Part shown: positions 51,875-59,763 of the stretch, piece after piece
Position numbering within the stretch: position 1 is the stretch's first letter
Layout: the number at the start of each line of letters is the position of its first letter
Assembly: GCA_963753195.1 (NCBI GenBank)
Contig: CAVWBH010000002.1
Coordinates: 62,001 to 126,000, forward strand
Reading direction: 5' to 3'
DNA: 64,000 nucleotides
Source: Palsa-504 sp963753195
Lineage (GTDB): Bacteria > Actinomycetota > Actinomycetes > Streptosporangiales > Streptosporangiaceae
Made by a program: the position numbers and the translations under genes
The notes under the pieces: model-generated
The model's input: only the letters and a program-made list of their open reading frames with translations
Database searches by the model: none
Told to the model about the DNA's origin: nothing

Positions 51875-51911
51875 CCGCGCCAAGACCGGGGCGTGGCGCG
51901 GCTACGAGCCG
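51865..51911 (+). terminator. Strong hairpin terminator overlapping the qcrB stop codon
   Basis: An 18-bp perfect stem (left arm 51865-51882, right arm 51894-51911; core GGCTCGTAGCCGCGCCA) encloses an 11-base loop. The qcrB TAG (51872-51874) is inside the left arm. The convergent gene ends at 51967, so this may stop transcripts from both sides. Confidence 0.85.
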
Positions 51912-51966
51912 GGCGGTGTGTTGAGGGGGCAGCCAGCTTGATCCGCTGGCTGCCCGTCCCGCCCGG

Positions 51967-52692
51967 TCAGGCGTCGTGGAAGACCAGGCCGAGAGCGTGG
52001 CGGCGGCCGGAGCGGACGATGCTGACACCGTGCCGGACCGGGGCCGCCGACCAGCCCCTGGCCCCCATGACCGGGCGGTCGCGGGTGGTGAAGATCAGGC
52101 CGTGACCCTGGGTCAGGACGGTGGCGGTGCCACGGGACTGGGCGCGGGGGCGCTGCTCGACGAGCAGGAACTCCCCGCCGGTGTAGTCGGCGCCATGCTC
52201 ATCGAGCCCGATGACGACCTGCAGCGGGAAAACCAGATCGCCGAACAGGTCGCGGTGCAGGGCGTTCCAGTCCCCGGCCGCGTAACGCAGCAGGATCTGG
52301 GCGCTCTTGGCCTGCCCGGCCTGGTGGCACGCCGCCAGCCACTCCTCCAGGGTGTCCGGCCACGGGGCGGGCCGGCCCAGGCGGCTGGCCCAGTCGCGGG
52401 CGATGACCAGCAGGTGCGGGTAGAAGGCCTCGCGCAGCGCGCGGACCGGCCCGGGCAGGTCGTGACTGAAGTACCGGTACTGGCCGGAGCCGAACCGGTG
52501 CCGGGCCATGTCGATCGTGGCGCGGAACCGGTCCGGCTGGTCGTACAGGTCGGCCAGGTCGCGGCACTGGGCCGGGGCGAGGAGCCGGGGCGTGACGGCG
52601 CAGCCGACGGCATCGAGGTCGGCGGCGATTGCCGCCCAGTCGGCCGCGGCGAGCTGGGCCGGAACCCCGGTGCCCGCTATAACGGTGCTCAT
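51967..52692 (-). CDS. 2-oxoglutarate/Fe(II)-dependent oxygenase
   Basis: The 241-residue protein has the double-stranded beta-helix iron motif HRD (in NALHRDLFGD), followed by VVIGLDEHGADYTGGEFLLVEQRPR and a distal region RHGVSIVRSGRRHALGLVFHDA with the second His and the Arg for 2-oxoglutarate. Its ATG (52692) overlaps the ogt stop, so the two are translationally coupled. Pairing with an alkyltransferase suggests an AlkB-like repair or base-modifying role, though the sequence is not a typical AlkB. The start was placed by the ATGA overlap; the frame is open further upstream. Confidence 0.82.
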   Translation of the reverse strand: MSTVIAGTGVPAQLAAADWAAIAADLDAVGCAVTPRLLAPAQCRDLADLYDQPDRFRATIDMARHRFGSGQYRYFSHDLPGPVRALREAFYPHLLVIARDWASRLGRPAPWPDTLEEWLAACHQAGQAKSAQILLRYAAGDWNALHRDLFGDLVFPLQVVIGLDEHGADYTGGEFLLVEQRPRAQSRGTATVLTQGHGLIFTTRDRPVMGARGWSAAPVRHGVSIVRSGRRHALGLVFHDA

Positions 52693-53192
52693 GCGAACGC
52701 CGCCAGCAGGACGCCTTCGTGGGCGAGTAGCCACTGCTTGCGCTCTACTCCCCCGGCGTAGCCGCGCATCGCGCCACCCGCGCCGATGACCCGGTGGCAC
52801 GGGCGGATGATCAGCAGCGGGTTCGCGCCGACCGCGGCACCGAGGGCCACGACCCGGTCCGGCGGGATGCCGAGCTGCGCGGCCAGCTCACCGTAAGTGA
52901 TCGTGGTGCCGTACCGCACGGAATCCAGCGCCCGCCAGATCCGCTGCTGGAACGGGGTGCCCTCGGGTGCCACGGTGAGGTCGAAGGCGGTCAGCTCGCC
53001 GGTGAAGTACGCCTGGAACTGCCGGGTGACATCCGCGAAGGCCTCGGGGTCGTGACGCCAGTCGCCGCGGGGCCGGGGAGCGTTGCGCTGGCCGGTCATC
53101 GACACCGACGTCAGGGCCAGGCCGTCCCGGGCCTGTTCCCCGGCCAGCAGCAGCTCGCCGACCGGGCTCGAGATGATCGCGTAGCTAGTCAT
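52689..53192 (-). CDS. ogt: Methylated-DNA-protein-cysteine methyltransferase
   Basis: The 167-residue protein has the active-site motif PCHRV (in LLIIRPCHRVIGAGG), the arginine-finger and wing region (TPFQQRIWRALDSVRYGTTITYGELA), and the C-terminal GGVERKQWLLAHE. It transfers alkyl groups from O6-alkylguanine or O4-alkylthymine to its own cysteine. It is the first gene of a coupled pair with the 2OG oxygenase. Confidence 0.95.
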   Translation of the reverse strand: MTSYAIISSPVGELLLAGEQARDGLALTSVSMTGQRNAPRPRGDWRHDPEAFADVTRQFQAYFTGELTAFDLTVAPEGTPFQQRIWRALDSVRYGTTITYGELAAQLGIPPDRVVALGAAVGANPLLIIRPCHRVIGAGGAMRGYAGGVERKQWLLAHEGVLLAAFA

Positions 53193-53274
53193 ACCGAGAG
53201 GCTATGAACCCGCGAAGCCGAAAACTGGCGGGTTTCGGACAGCGCGGTGCGCGCCCGGTGGCCTCGGGACCGGG

Positions 53275-53922
53275 CTACGACGGGCTGAGACGGGGAGCAA
53301 GAAGCTGCGGCCGTCGGACAGCGGCGCGCCGGGAAGCTTCGACGACATGCTGGCCGGGCTCACCTGGCCGCAGCCATGTAGCCGGGTCAGCGGATAGCGT
53401 GCGGCCGGATGACCCGCCACCACCAGGTGGCTGGCCGGCATCGCCGGGTCCCGATCCCAGCTGCCTTCTTCGGCGCTTGTCGAGCTGCGACTCGAGCAGC
53501 ACCGATCCGCACAGGCACACGATCCCGAGCCAGACGAAGGTGAGCGCCAGGGCCACCCCGCCTGCCAGCTGGCTGACGGTACCACTGAGCAAGGCACCGG
53601 CCCATACGCTGCCTGTCAGCACGGTCGCCGCCGCGATCGCGCGGGCGCTGTTCCTGGGCGTGGTGTCCTCGGGCCGCCATGACGGCTTGCCCCGGAACCC
53701 GGAGGGCACGGGGGGGAGGTCAGCGGTGAGCGGGGCCAGGTCGGCATGCGTGCGCGCCGCGAACGCCTGACCCACCCTCGAGTCGAACTCACCCTTGGCC
53801 AGCCGGCCCTGAACGAACGCGTCCGCAAGCGCGTCGATGACCTGCTCGCGGTCGGCGTGCGAGGCCCGGAAGCGGCCAGCGTCCGCGGCCTTTCCCGGCT
53901 CATCATCCCCGAGTCCTGGCAT
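53275..53922 (-). CDS. DUF1707 (SHOCT-like) membrane protein
   Basis: The 215-residue protein begins with the DUF1707 domain (FRASHADREQVIDALADAFVQGRLAKGEFDSRVGQAFAARTHADLAPLTADL), common in actinobacterial membrane and envelope-stress proteins. Two membrane helices follow (about residues 95-145). The tail is basic and low in complexity and may partly be a shifted frame. ATG 53922 with AGGAGG eight bases upstream is preferred to the GTG three codons before. Function is unknown. Confidence 0.82.
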   Translation of the reverse strand: MPGLGDDEPGKAADAGRFRASHADREQVIDALADAFVQGRLAKGEFDSRVGQAFAARTHADLAPLTADLPPVPSGFRGKPSWRPEDTTPRNSARAIAAATVLTGSVWAGALLSGTVSQLAGGVALALTFVWLGIVCLCGSVLLESQLDKRRRRQLGSGPGDAGQPPGGGGSSGRTLSADPATWLRPGEPGQHVVEASRRAAVRRPQLLAPRLSPS

Positions 53923-54027
53923 CACCGTCACCTCCTACGGCGCGATGCATTCCAGCCTAAGCGCTCAGATCGGACAGGCGATAGGTGCACGCGGCCGAGG
54001 GTATCTGGAATTTACATAAGGACATGA

Positions 54028-54041
54028 TATAAGTTACTTAT
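54028..54041 (+). promoter_or_regulatory. Leaderless promoter and operator overlapping the MarR start codon
   Basis: TATAAG (54028-54033) is a good -10 box only six bases before the ATG at 54040, so the transcript is probably leaderless. The same bases form the perfect dyad ATAAGT-T-ACTTAT (54029-54041), which includes the start codon. A MarR dimer bound here would block its own promoter. Confidence 0.6.
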
Positions 54042-54774
54042 GGAACGTCTGGAGGGGCGTGAGGGGTTGGCCGAGCGGGAACTCCTGGCACAGGAACTGG
54101 CCGAACAGGAACTAGCAGAACAGGAACTGGCGGGGCCAGGACTCCCAGGGGCGGGGCCGGGACGACCAGGGGCGGGGCCGGGACTCCCAGGGGCGGAACT
54201 GGCGGGGCCGGGACTCCCAGGGGCGGGGATGGCGGAACAGTCGCTGGCGGTGCCGGGACTGGCGAGCGGGCTCGCGGCGGCGATCGAGCGGCTGATCGGG
54301 CTGTTCCGGTCGCTGAGCCCGGCGAACGGGCTGTCGCTCACGGCGGCCGCGACGCTGGCCACGCTGGAGCGATCCGGGCCGTGCCGCCTAACCTGGCTCG
54401 CGGTCCGGGAGGGCGTGACCCAGCCGGCCATGACGCAGCTGATCGGGCGGCTGCAGGACGCGGGACTCGTGGACCGGATGGCGGATCCCGCAGACGGGCG
54501 GGTCGTGCAGGTCCGGCTGACCGCCGACGGCAAGGCGACCCTGGCCGGACGGCGGGCGGTGCGTGCCGACCGGCTGGCCGGGCTGCTGGCCAGGCTCAGC
54601 GCCGATGAGCAGCATGTGCTGGCCGCGGCCCTGCCCGCCATGGAGGCGCTGGCCACCGCCCGGCGCGCCGAGCCGGACGCGGCCAGCCCGGCCCGAGCGG
54701 GCCAGGACCGAGCGGGCGGCCAGGACCGAGCGAGCGGCCAGGACCGAGCGAGCGGCCAGGACCGAGCGGGCTAG
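54040..54774 (+). CDS. MarR-family regulator with repetitive N- and C-terminal extensions
   Basis: The core (about residues 75-205) is a MarR winged helix: LSLTAAATLATLERSGPCRLTWLA, then TQPAMTQLIGRLQDAGLVDRMADPADGRVVQVRLT. Before it lie three AEQEL-type repeats and a Gly/Pro-rich run (GLPGAGPGRPGAG) from tandem DNA repeats. After it come four copies of an 18-bp unit encoding GQDRAS. All are in frame, so length can vary without breaking the gene. It precedes the MFS-stress fusion gene by 21 bp and probably represses it and itself. Confidence 0.82.
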   Translation: MERLEGREGLAERELLAQELAEQELAEQELAGPGLPGAGPGRPGAGPGLPGAELAGPGLPGAGMAEQSLAVPGLASGLAAAIERLIGLFRSLSPANGLSLTAAATLATLERSGPCRLTWLAVREGVTQPAMTQLIGRLQDAGLVDRMADPADGRVVQVRLTADGKATLAGRRAVRADRLAGLLARLSADEQHVLAAALPAMEALATARRAEPDAASPARAGQDRAGGQDRASGQDRASGQDRAG

Positions 54775-54795
54775 TAAAGATAGGAGCACTCCCAG

Positions 54796-56546
54796 ATGAC
54801 AACCAGCCGCGCGAGCTCGGCCGCAAGCCCGTTCCGGCAGCCCAAGGCGGTCTTCGCCGTCGCATTCGCCTGCGTCATCTCGTTCATGGGCATCGGGCTG
54901 GTCGACCCGATCCTGCCGTCCATCGCTCATGAGCTGAACGCCTCGCCGAGCGAGGTGACGCTGCTGTTCACCAGCTACCTGGTGGTCACCGCGGTGGCGA
55001 TGCTGATCACCAACTGGGTGTCCAGCCGGCTGGGGGCTAAGAAGACGCTGATCGCGGGCCTGATCCTGATCGTGGTGTTCAGCGCGCTGGCCGGGGCCTC
55101 CCCCACCGTCGGCTACATCATCGGGTTCCGGGCGGGCTGGGGCGTGGGCAACGCGCTGTTCATCGCGACGTCGCTGGCGGTGATCGTGGCCTCGGCCAGC
55201 GGCGGCTTCGCGGGCGCGATCGTGCTGTACGAGACCGCCCTGGGCATCGGCATCGCGATCGGGCCGCTGCTGGGCGGCACCCTGGGCGAGATCAGCTGGC
55301 GGGGCCCGTTCTACGGGGTGGCCTTCCTCATGGCCATGGCGCTGATCGCGACCGTGGTGCTGGTTGCGCCCACCCCGAAGCCAGCGACCACGACTGGCTT
55401 GTCGGCGCCGCTGCGCGCGCTGCGCCATCGCGGCCTGCTCATCATGTCGCTGACCGCGCTGTGCTACAACTGGGGATTCTTCACGGTCCTGGGCTACGCG
55501 CCGTTCCCGATGAATCTGAGCCCGATCCGGCTCGGGCTGGTCTTCACCGGGTGGGGCATCCTCGTGGCCGTCTTCGCCGTGTTCGGCGCCCCCCGGCTGC
55601 AGGCCAGGCTGGGCATCGCCCGGACCATGTACCTCAACCTGGCTGCCTTCGCCATCGTGGTGCTGATCATCGCCATCTGGACGACGGACCGGGCGGTGCT
55701 GATCCCGGCCGTCATCGTGTCGGGGATCTTCATCGGCGTCAACAACACGGTCACTACCCAGGCGGTGATGACCGTCTCTCCGGTGGAGAAGCCGGTGGCT
55801 TCGGCGGCCTACAGCTTCGTCCGGTTCATCGGCGGCGGCCTGGCCCCCTTCGTGGCCGGCTGCTGGTGATCGCTCTCAATATCCACGTGCCGTTCTTCAT
55901 CGCGGCGGGCGCCATCGCGGCGGGGATCGTCGTCTTGTCGACGGCCCATGGCCTGCTGACCAAGGCCGAGAAAGTCCAGGCCGAGCAGATCGGCGCCGCC
56001 GCGCCGCCGGCTGGCCCGGTCCTGGTCCCGGTCGGGGGGACCGCCACGTCGACGGACGGCTCGGCGGCCGTGATCCTGGCCGCGGTGGACAACTCCCCCA
56101 TCGCCGCCCTCATCACCGAGACCGCGGCCCAGCTTGCCTCCACCTCCGGCCGTGCCGTGCACGTGGTCCACGCCCAGGAAGACGTCACCGCCGGTGAGAC
56201 CGCGGTGGACGGGGAGAGCCTGGCCGAGGCCCGGGCTCTGGTCACGCGCCAGATGGACCTGCTCACCGCCCACCATGTCCCGGCCCAGGGCCAGATCCTT
56301 CGGCACGCCCCCGGTCATGGCGTCGCCGGACGGATGGTCGCCGAATACGCGAGCACCATCGGGGCCAGCACCATCGTCATCGGCACGCCCAGCCATGGCG
56401 GCCTGTCCGCGCTGATGGACGACAGCGCGAGCCGCGAGCTATGGCGGCACGCCCGCAGCAACATCCTCATCGTCAACCCGGACGCCCCCGGAACACGGGC
56501 CGATGCGGACGACAACAGCGATCTGGCGCCCTCCCAGCCCGGCTGA
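54796..56546 (+). pseudogene. MFS exporter fused to a universal stress protein domain, frameshifted
   Basis: The first frame (54796-55869) encodes a 12-helix MFS exporter core (GIGLVDPILPSIAHELN; SRLGAKKTLIAG) and stops after APFVAGCW. The next frame takes up at once with LLVIALNIHVPFFIAAGAIAAGIVVLS, the missing last helix. It goes on with a UspA domain (AVILAAVDNSP, then TIVIGTPSHGGLSALMDDSASRELWRHARSNILIV) to 56546. One inserted base near 55850 would join them into about 580 residues. MFS-UspA fusions are known in actinomycetes. The shift may be real or a sequencing error; a run of five C (55844-55848) is nearby. Confidence 0.72.
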
Positions 56547-56617
56547 GCCCGGCTGAGCCCGGGCCAGGCGCTGGTGCGGAGACCACGGTCCGTTCGGTAA
56601 AAGGGAGACCGCGGCGG

Positions 56618-57142
56618 CTACGGCGGTAACGGCACGCTCGGGACCGCTGTTAATTCCCGCTCGTACCGGCTTTGCTGACTGCGGCCGCGCTCGGCGGCCG
56701 TCCGCAGGCTCTCGGAGAGGCTCTCCAACGCGGACAGCGCAGCGACCAGGGCGGCCTCCTGCTCAGCGGGCAGGTTCGTCACGCATTCGGAGATGATCGA
56801 GGCTCGCTGCGAGGAGATACGCTGCCAGGCCTTTTCGCCCTCGGAGGTGACCTGGACCCGGGCGGCGCGGAAGTCGTCAGGGTCGCGCAGCCGCTGGATC
56901 AGGCCGAAGGAATCGAGCTTGCCGACCACCCTGGACAGCATGGTCGGGTTGAGGCCCTCGATCTCCGTGAGCTCGGCCAGGCCCAGCGGGCCGCGGTTGA
57001 CGACGATGCCGAGCACCGAGGCCTGGGACGGGGTGAGCCCTTCTCCGACCGAAGCGGCATTCATCCGGCGCGCGAGTCCTAGGACGACGCGCCGCAGGCG
57101 GATCACACTCTCGGCATCCATGCGTGCCGCTCTGCCTCCCAT
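56618..57142 (-). CDS. MarR-family transcriptional regulator
   Basis: The 174-residue protein is a complete MarR winged helix: LTPSQASVLGIVVNRGPLGLAELTE, NPTMLSRVVGKLDSFGLIQRLRDPDDFRAARVQVT, then a dimerisation helix. The start is ATG 57142, or ATG 57121 which has GGGAGG 13 bases upstream. A direct repeat AATTAAC lies before it. It is convergent with the MFS-UspA gene; its target is unknown. Confidence 0.87.
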   Translation of the reverse strand: MGGRAARMDAESVIRLRRVVLGLARRMNAASVGEGLTPSQASVLGIVVNRGPLGLAELTEIEGLNPTMLSRVVGKLDSFGLIQRLRDPDDFRAARVQVTSEGEKAWQRISSQRASIISECVTNLPAEQEAALVAALSALESLSESLRTAAERGRSQQSRYERELTAVPSVPLPP

Positions 57143-57148
57143 CCGCCT

Positions 57149-57168
57149 GTGTTAATTCCCGGTTAATC
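57149..57168. promoter_or_regulatory. ATTAAC direct repeat in the promoter of the second MarR gene
   Basis: On the minus strand ATTAACCGGGAATTAAC (57151-57167) repeats ATTAAC at an 11-bp period, one helical turn, directly upstream of the ATG at 57142. A likely regulator-binding or promoter element. Confidence 0.4.
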
Positions 57169-57250
57169 ATCCAAGTTTGCCCTCCCGTCGCGGCGATGTC
57201 GATGTCAAAGGGGCCGGCTTTCGCTCTCAATTGCTGACCGGCCGTCGGCC

Positions 57251-57457
57251 TCAGTCGACGGCGACGATCACATCCGAGGCCTTGATCACCGCGGTGACCT
57301 GGCTGCCTTCGGTCAGGCCGAGCTGCTTGACGGCCTCGACGGTGATCGAGGCGACCAGGCGGGTGCCGCCTGCGTCCAGCTCGACGTTGGCGATGGCCTC
57401 TCCGGCGTTGATGCTGGTGACACGGGCCGCGATCTGGTTCCGGGCGCTCAGGCGCAT
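57251..57457 (-). CDS. Molbindin-like TOBE/Mop protein (internal start)
   Basis: These 68 residues match free-standing molbindins, which bind oxyanions such as molybdate in the cytosol. The internal ATG at 57457 has a strong ribosome site (AAAGGAG), better than that of the longer ORF. Many genomes carry this as a separate gene. No molybdate transporter genes are nearby. Confidence 0.6.
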   Translation of the reverse strand: MRLSARNQIAARVTSINAGEAIANVELDAGGTRLVASITVEAVKQLGLTEGSQVTAVIKASDVIVAVD

Positions 57458-58096
57458 GGCTGGGGACTCCTTTGTCGTCGGTGATATCGCGTCCACGTTA
57501 GCCGCCGGGGTGGTCGCTTCAGCCCTGGCTATCAGCTCTGCGACCTGCGCTTCGAGCGGCGCGGCGGCGGTCAGTCGGTTGTCGACGGTGAAATGCGGAG
57601 CAATCGGCTCGGCGCCGAGCCGGATCCGGCTGGTGAACTCCGCGAAGTTCGCCAGCTTGGCCGCGTCACGCTCCAACCCTCGGGCGGTCAGCCGGCGCCG
57701 GACGGTGGCCGGGTCAGACCTGACCCAGACCAGGCGGACGGTCCCGCCGCCCAGCTCGGCGGTCCAGTCGCGCCACCGGCCGGCGTCGTGGATCTGCCCG
57801 GTGAACGGACCGGACAGCAGGACAGGGCAGCCGTGCGAGCGGATCTCGCGGGCGGTGGCGATCATCCCGGCGTACTCGTGCACCTTGACGTGCTCGTCGT
57901 ACCACGGGCCTTCGCGCTCTCCGGGCGGCCGGCCACTGGCAGCCAGGATCGCGGCCACAAACGATCCGTACATGGTGTCCTTGTCGAGCAGCGCCGGGGG
58001 CGGCACGAGGGAGGCGAGCAGGATCGCGGCGACGGTGCTCTTGCCGGCCCCGGGGGGCCCGGCCACCACCCACGCCGGCGCGGGGACCCTGGTCAC
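57251..58096 (-). CDS. P-loop kinase fused in frame to a molbindin (TOBE/Mop) domain
   Basis: Residues 1 to about 195 are a P-loop kinase (Walker A GPPGAGKST, residues 13-21; Asp in LLDKDTMYGSF) of the zeta-toxin/small-molecule kinase type. Residues 214-281 form one Mop/TOBE domain (NQIAARVTSINAGEAIANVEL), the fold that binds molybdate or tungstate. The ATG of residue 214 (57457) has AAAGGAG nine bases upstream, so the 68-residue domain is probably also made alone. The GTG at 58096 lies within a 17-bp repeat shared with the upstream kinase gene's end. Confidence 0.75.
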   Translation of the reverse strand: MTRVPAPAWVVAGPPGAGKSTVAAILLASLVPPPALLDKDTMYGSFVAAILAASGRPPGEREGPWYDEHVKVHEYAGMIATAREIRSHGCPVLLSGPFTGQIHDAGRWRDWTAELGGGTVRLVWVRSDPATVRRRLTARGLERDAAKLANFAEFTSRIRLGAEPIAPHFTVDNRLTAAAPLEAQVAELIARAEATTPAANVDAISPTTKESPAMRLSARNQIAARVTSINAGEAIANVELDAGGTRLVASITVEAVKQLGLTEGSQVTAVIKASDVIVAVD

Positions 58097-58141
58097 GGCG
58101 CGGAGCCGGTCATGGCGCGGAGCCGGTCATGGCGCGGAGCT
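58091..58141. repeat. Three 17-bp tandem repeats between kinase genes
   Basis: GGTCACGGCGCGGAGCC (58091-58107), GGTCATGGCGCGGAGCC (58108-58124) and GGTCATGGCGCGGAGCT (58125-58141) are head to tail. They span the stop of the histidine kinase (58127) and the GTG start of the P-loop kinase (58096). A change in copy number would alter the gap and the choice of start. Confidence 0.75.
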
Positions 58142-59302
58142 GGTCACGGCGCCGGGGGCGAGGGGAATGACCATTGCGAAGGTCGAGCCCTCGCCGCTGG
58201 CGCTCCGCACCCGGACCGAGCCGTGGTGGGCTTCGGCGATGGCTTGCACGATGGGCAGGCCCAGCCCGAACCCGCCGGTTTCGCGCCCGCTGCGGTAGGG
58301 CTGGGCGCGGGCGAACCGGCCGAAGATACGGTCGATCTCGCCCGGCGGGATGCCGCAGCCCGTGTCGGTCACGGCCAGCTCCGCGCGGTTTCCCTCGACG
58401 CGGACGCTGACCTCGACGGTGTCACCCGGCCCGGTGTGCGCGACGGCGTTCTCCAGCAGCGCGTCCAGCGCGGCGACCAGCCGGTCAGCGTCGCCGAGCA
58501 CGGTCGCCTCGGCGACCTCGCCCAGCCGCCAGCGGCGCGGCACGCTGCCCCAGCGCTCCAGGGCGTCGAGGATCAGGGCATCAGCGGACACCGGACCGAG
58601 GCGCAGGAAGTCCGGCGTCCCGGCCGAGGCCAGCAGCAGCAGCCGGTTGGTCAGCCGGCGCAGCCGGGCCAGTTCTGCGGTGACCACCCGGGCGTCGGCG
58701 GCCACCGCCTGGTCGGCAGCGGCCCGCTCGATCAGCTCCGCGTGGCCGAGGGCGATGGTGATCGGTGTGCCCAGCTCGTGCGAGGCGTCCTGCAGGAACT
58801 GGCGCTGCTGCTCCAGCAGGCGCAGGTTCTCCTGGGAGATGCGCTGCACCTGCTCCATCGCGTTCAGCCGTTCCTGGGTGGCAGCCAGCCGGCGGCGGCC
58901 GTGCCACACCATGACCAGGAACATCAGGGCGATCAGCGGGACTTCAGCCAGGTAATCGGCGTCTTGCTGGCCCTTGAGGACCTGGACGAAGATGATGCCG
59001 CCGGTGGCCAGCGTCACCGCCGCCAGGGTCACGATGGTCGGCTGCAGACGCCACAGCCGGAACCCGTAGGTCACGGTCAGGCTCACCCAGATGGCCAGGA
59101 ACGGTACCGTCTGCCAGGCCGGGAAGAGCCGCATGGCGGCCAGGTTGAGGCTAACGAACACGGCCCAGGCGATATCGGGCGCCATCGGCCGGATCCGCTG
59201 CAGGCTGGTCCGCAGCGCGTCCGTGACGGGCGCACCGCGGACGCCGGCGCCCGGCGCGGCCTTCGCCGGCTGCAGCCGCTCGACCAGACCCTGCGTGCGC
59301 AC
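58127..59302 (-). CDS. Membrane sensor histidine kinase
   Basis: The 391-residue protein has about four membrane segments (residues 40-130), a short coiled coil, then a HisKA domain with the phospho-accepting His in FLQDASHELGTPI. A HATPase domain follows (LLENAVAHTGPGD, DTGCGIP, GGFGLGLPIVQAIAEAHHG). No response regulator adjoins, so it is an orphan in this window; the relic at 4789 is too far away to pair. GTG 59302 has AGGAG six bases upstream and is preferred to the upstream GTG at 59332. Confidence 0.88.
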   Translation of the reverse strand: MRTQGLVERLQPAKAAPGAGVRGAPVTDALRTSLQRIRPMAPDIAWAVFVSLNLAAMRLFPAWQTVPFLAIWVSLTVTYGFRLWRLQPTIVTLAAVTLATGGIIFVQVLKGQQDADYLAEVPLIALMFLVMVWHGRRRLAATQERLNAMEQVQRISQENLRLLEQQRQFLQDASHELGTPITIALGHAELIERAAADQAVAADARVVTAELARLRRLTNRLLLLASAGTPDFLRLGPVSADALILDALERWGSVPRRWRLGEVAEATVLGDADRLVAALDALLENAVAHTGPGDTVEVSVRVEGNRAELAVTDTGCGIPPGEIDRIFGRFARAQPYRSGRETGGFGLGLPIVQAIAEAHHGSVRVRSASGEGSTFAMVIPLAPGAVTSSAP

Positions 59303-59422
59303 GATCGTCTCCTGATCTGGGACGGGAAGCACAGGGGCGCGGACCTCGCCTCAGTGTGGTACATCCTAGGCCCGGCCATCCGCCTGCGACGTGCGGTCAG
59401 CAGCCCGGCCCGGCGCCCGTTC

Positions 59423-59749
59423 CTAATCCGGCCGAACGGGCCGCGGTGCGTGCATCGCATTCCTCCGCGTGGTTCCGGCGGCGCTGAGGGCGGCGACCGG
59501 GACGAGCCCCCGCCGGTCCGCGAGCCGGCCGCGGACCGGCCCGGTCGCGGCCTGGCCCAGCGTGTAGCCGGCCACGACCAGGCCGGCCACCGGCATCGAG
59601 GCGTGCTGGGCCGCGACCAGCAGCAACGTGATCCCGACCATGCCCTGCGGCAGCCTGGCGCAGACATCAGCGGCCGCCAGCCTGCGCGATACCGGCTGGG
59701 CGAACAGCTCCCGGTAGGACGCGGCGATGGCCGGCTCGGCTGCGGTCAT
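59423..59749 (-). pseudogene. N-terminal fragment of an MFS transporter
   Basis: The frame encodes the first two helices of an MFS protein (YRELFAQPVSRRLAAADVCARLPQGMVGITLLLVAAQHASM, then GPVRGRLADRRGLVPV) and then loses homology near 59480, ending after a short unrelated tail. About 90 of the usual 400 residues remain. The rest has been deleted; the gap to the histidine kinase shows nothing else. Confidence 0.65.
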
Positions 59750-59763
59750 GTCAGCACGAAGGG

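Noticed and set aside
55840..55870. Programmed -1 frameshift between MFS and UspA
   Set aside because: No X-XXY-YYZ slippery site in the right phase and no evident downstream pseudoknot; a plain indel is simpler.
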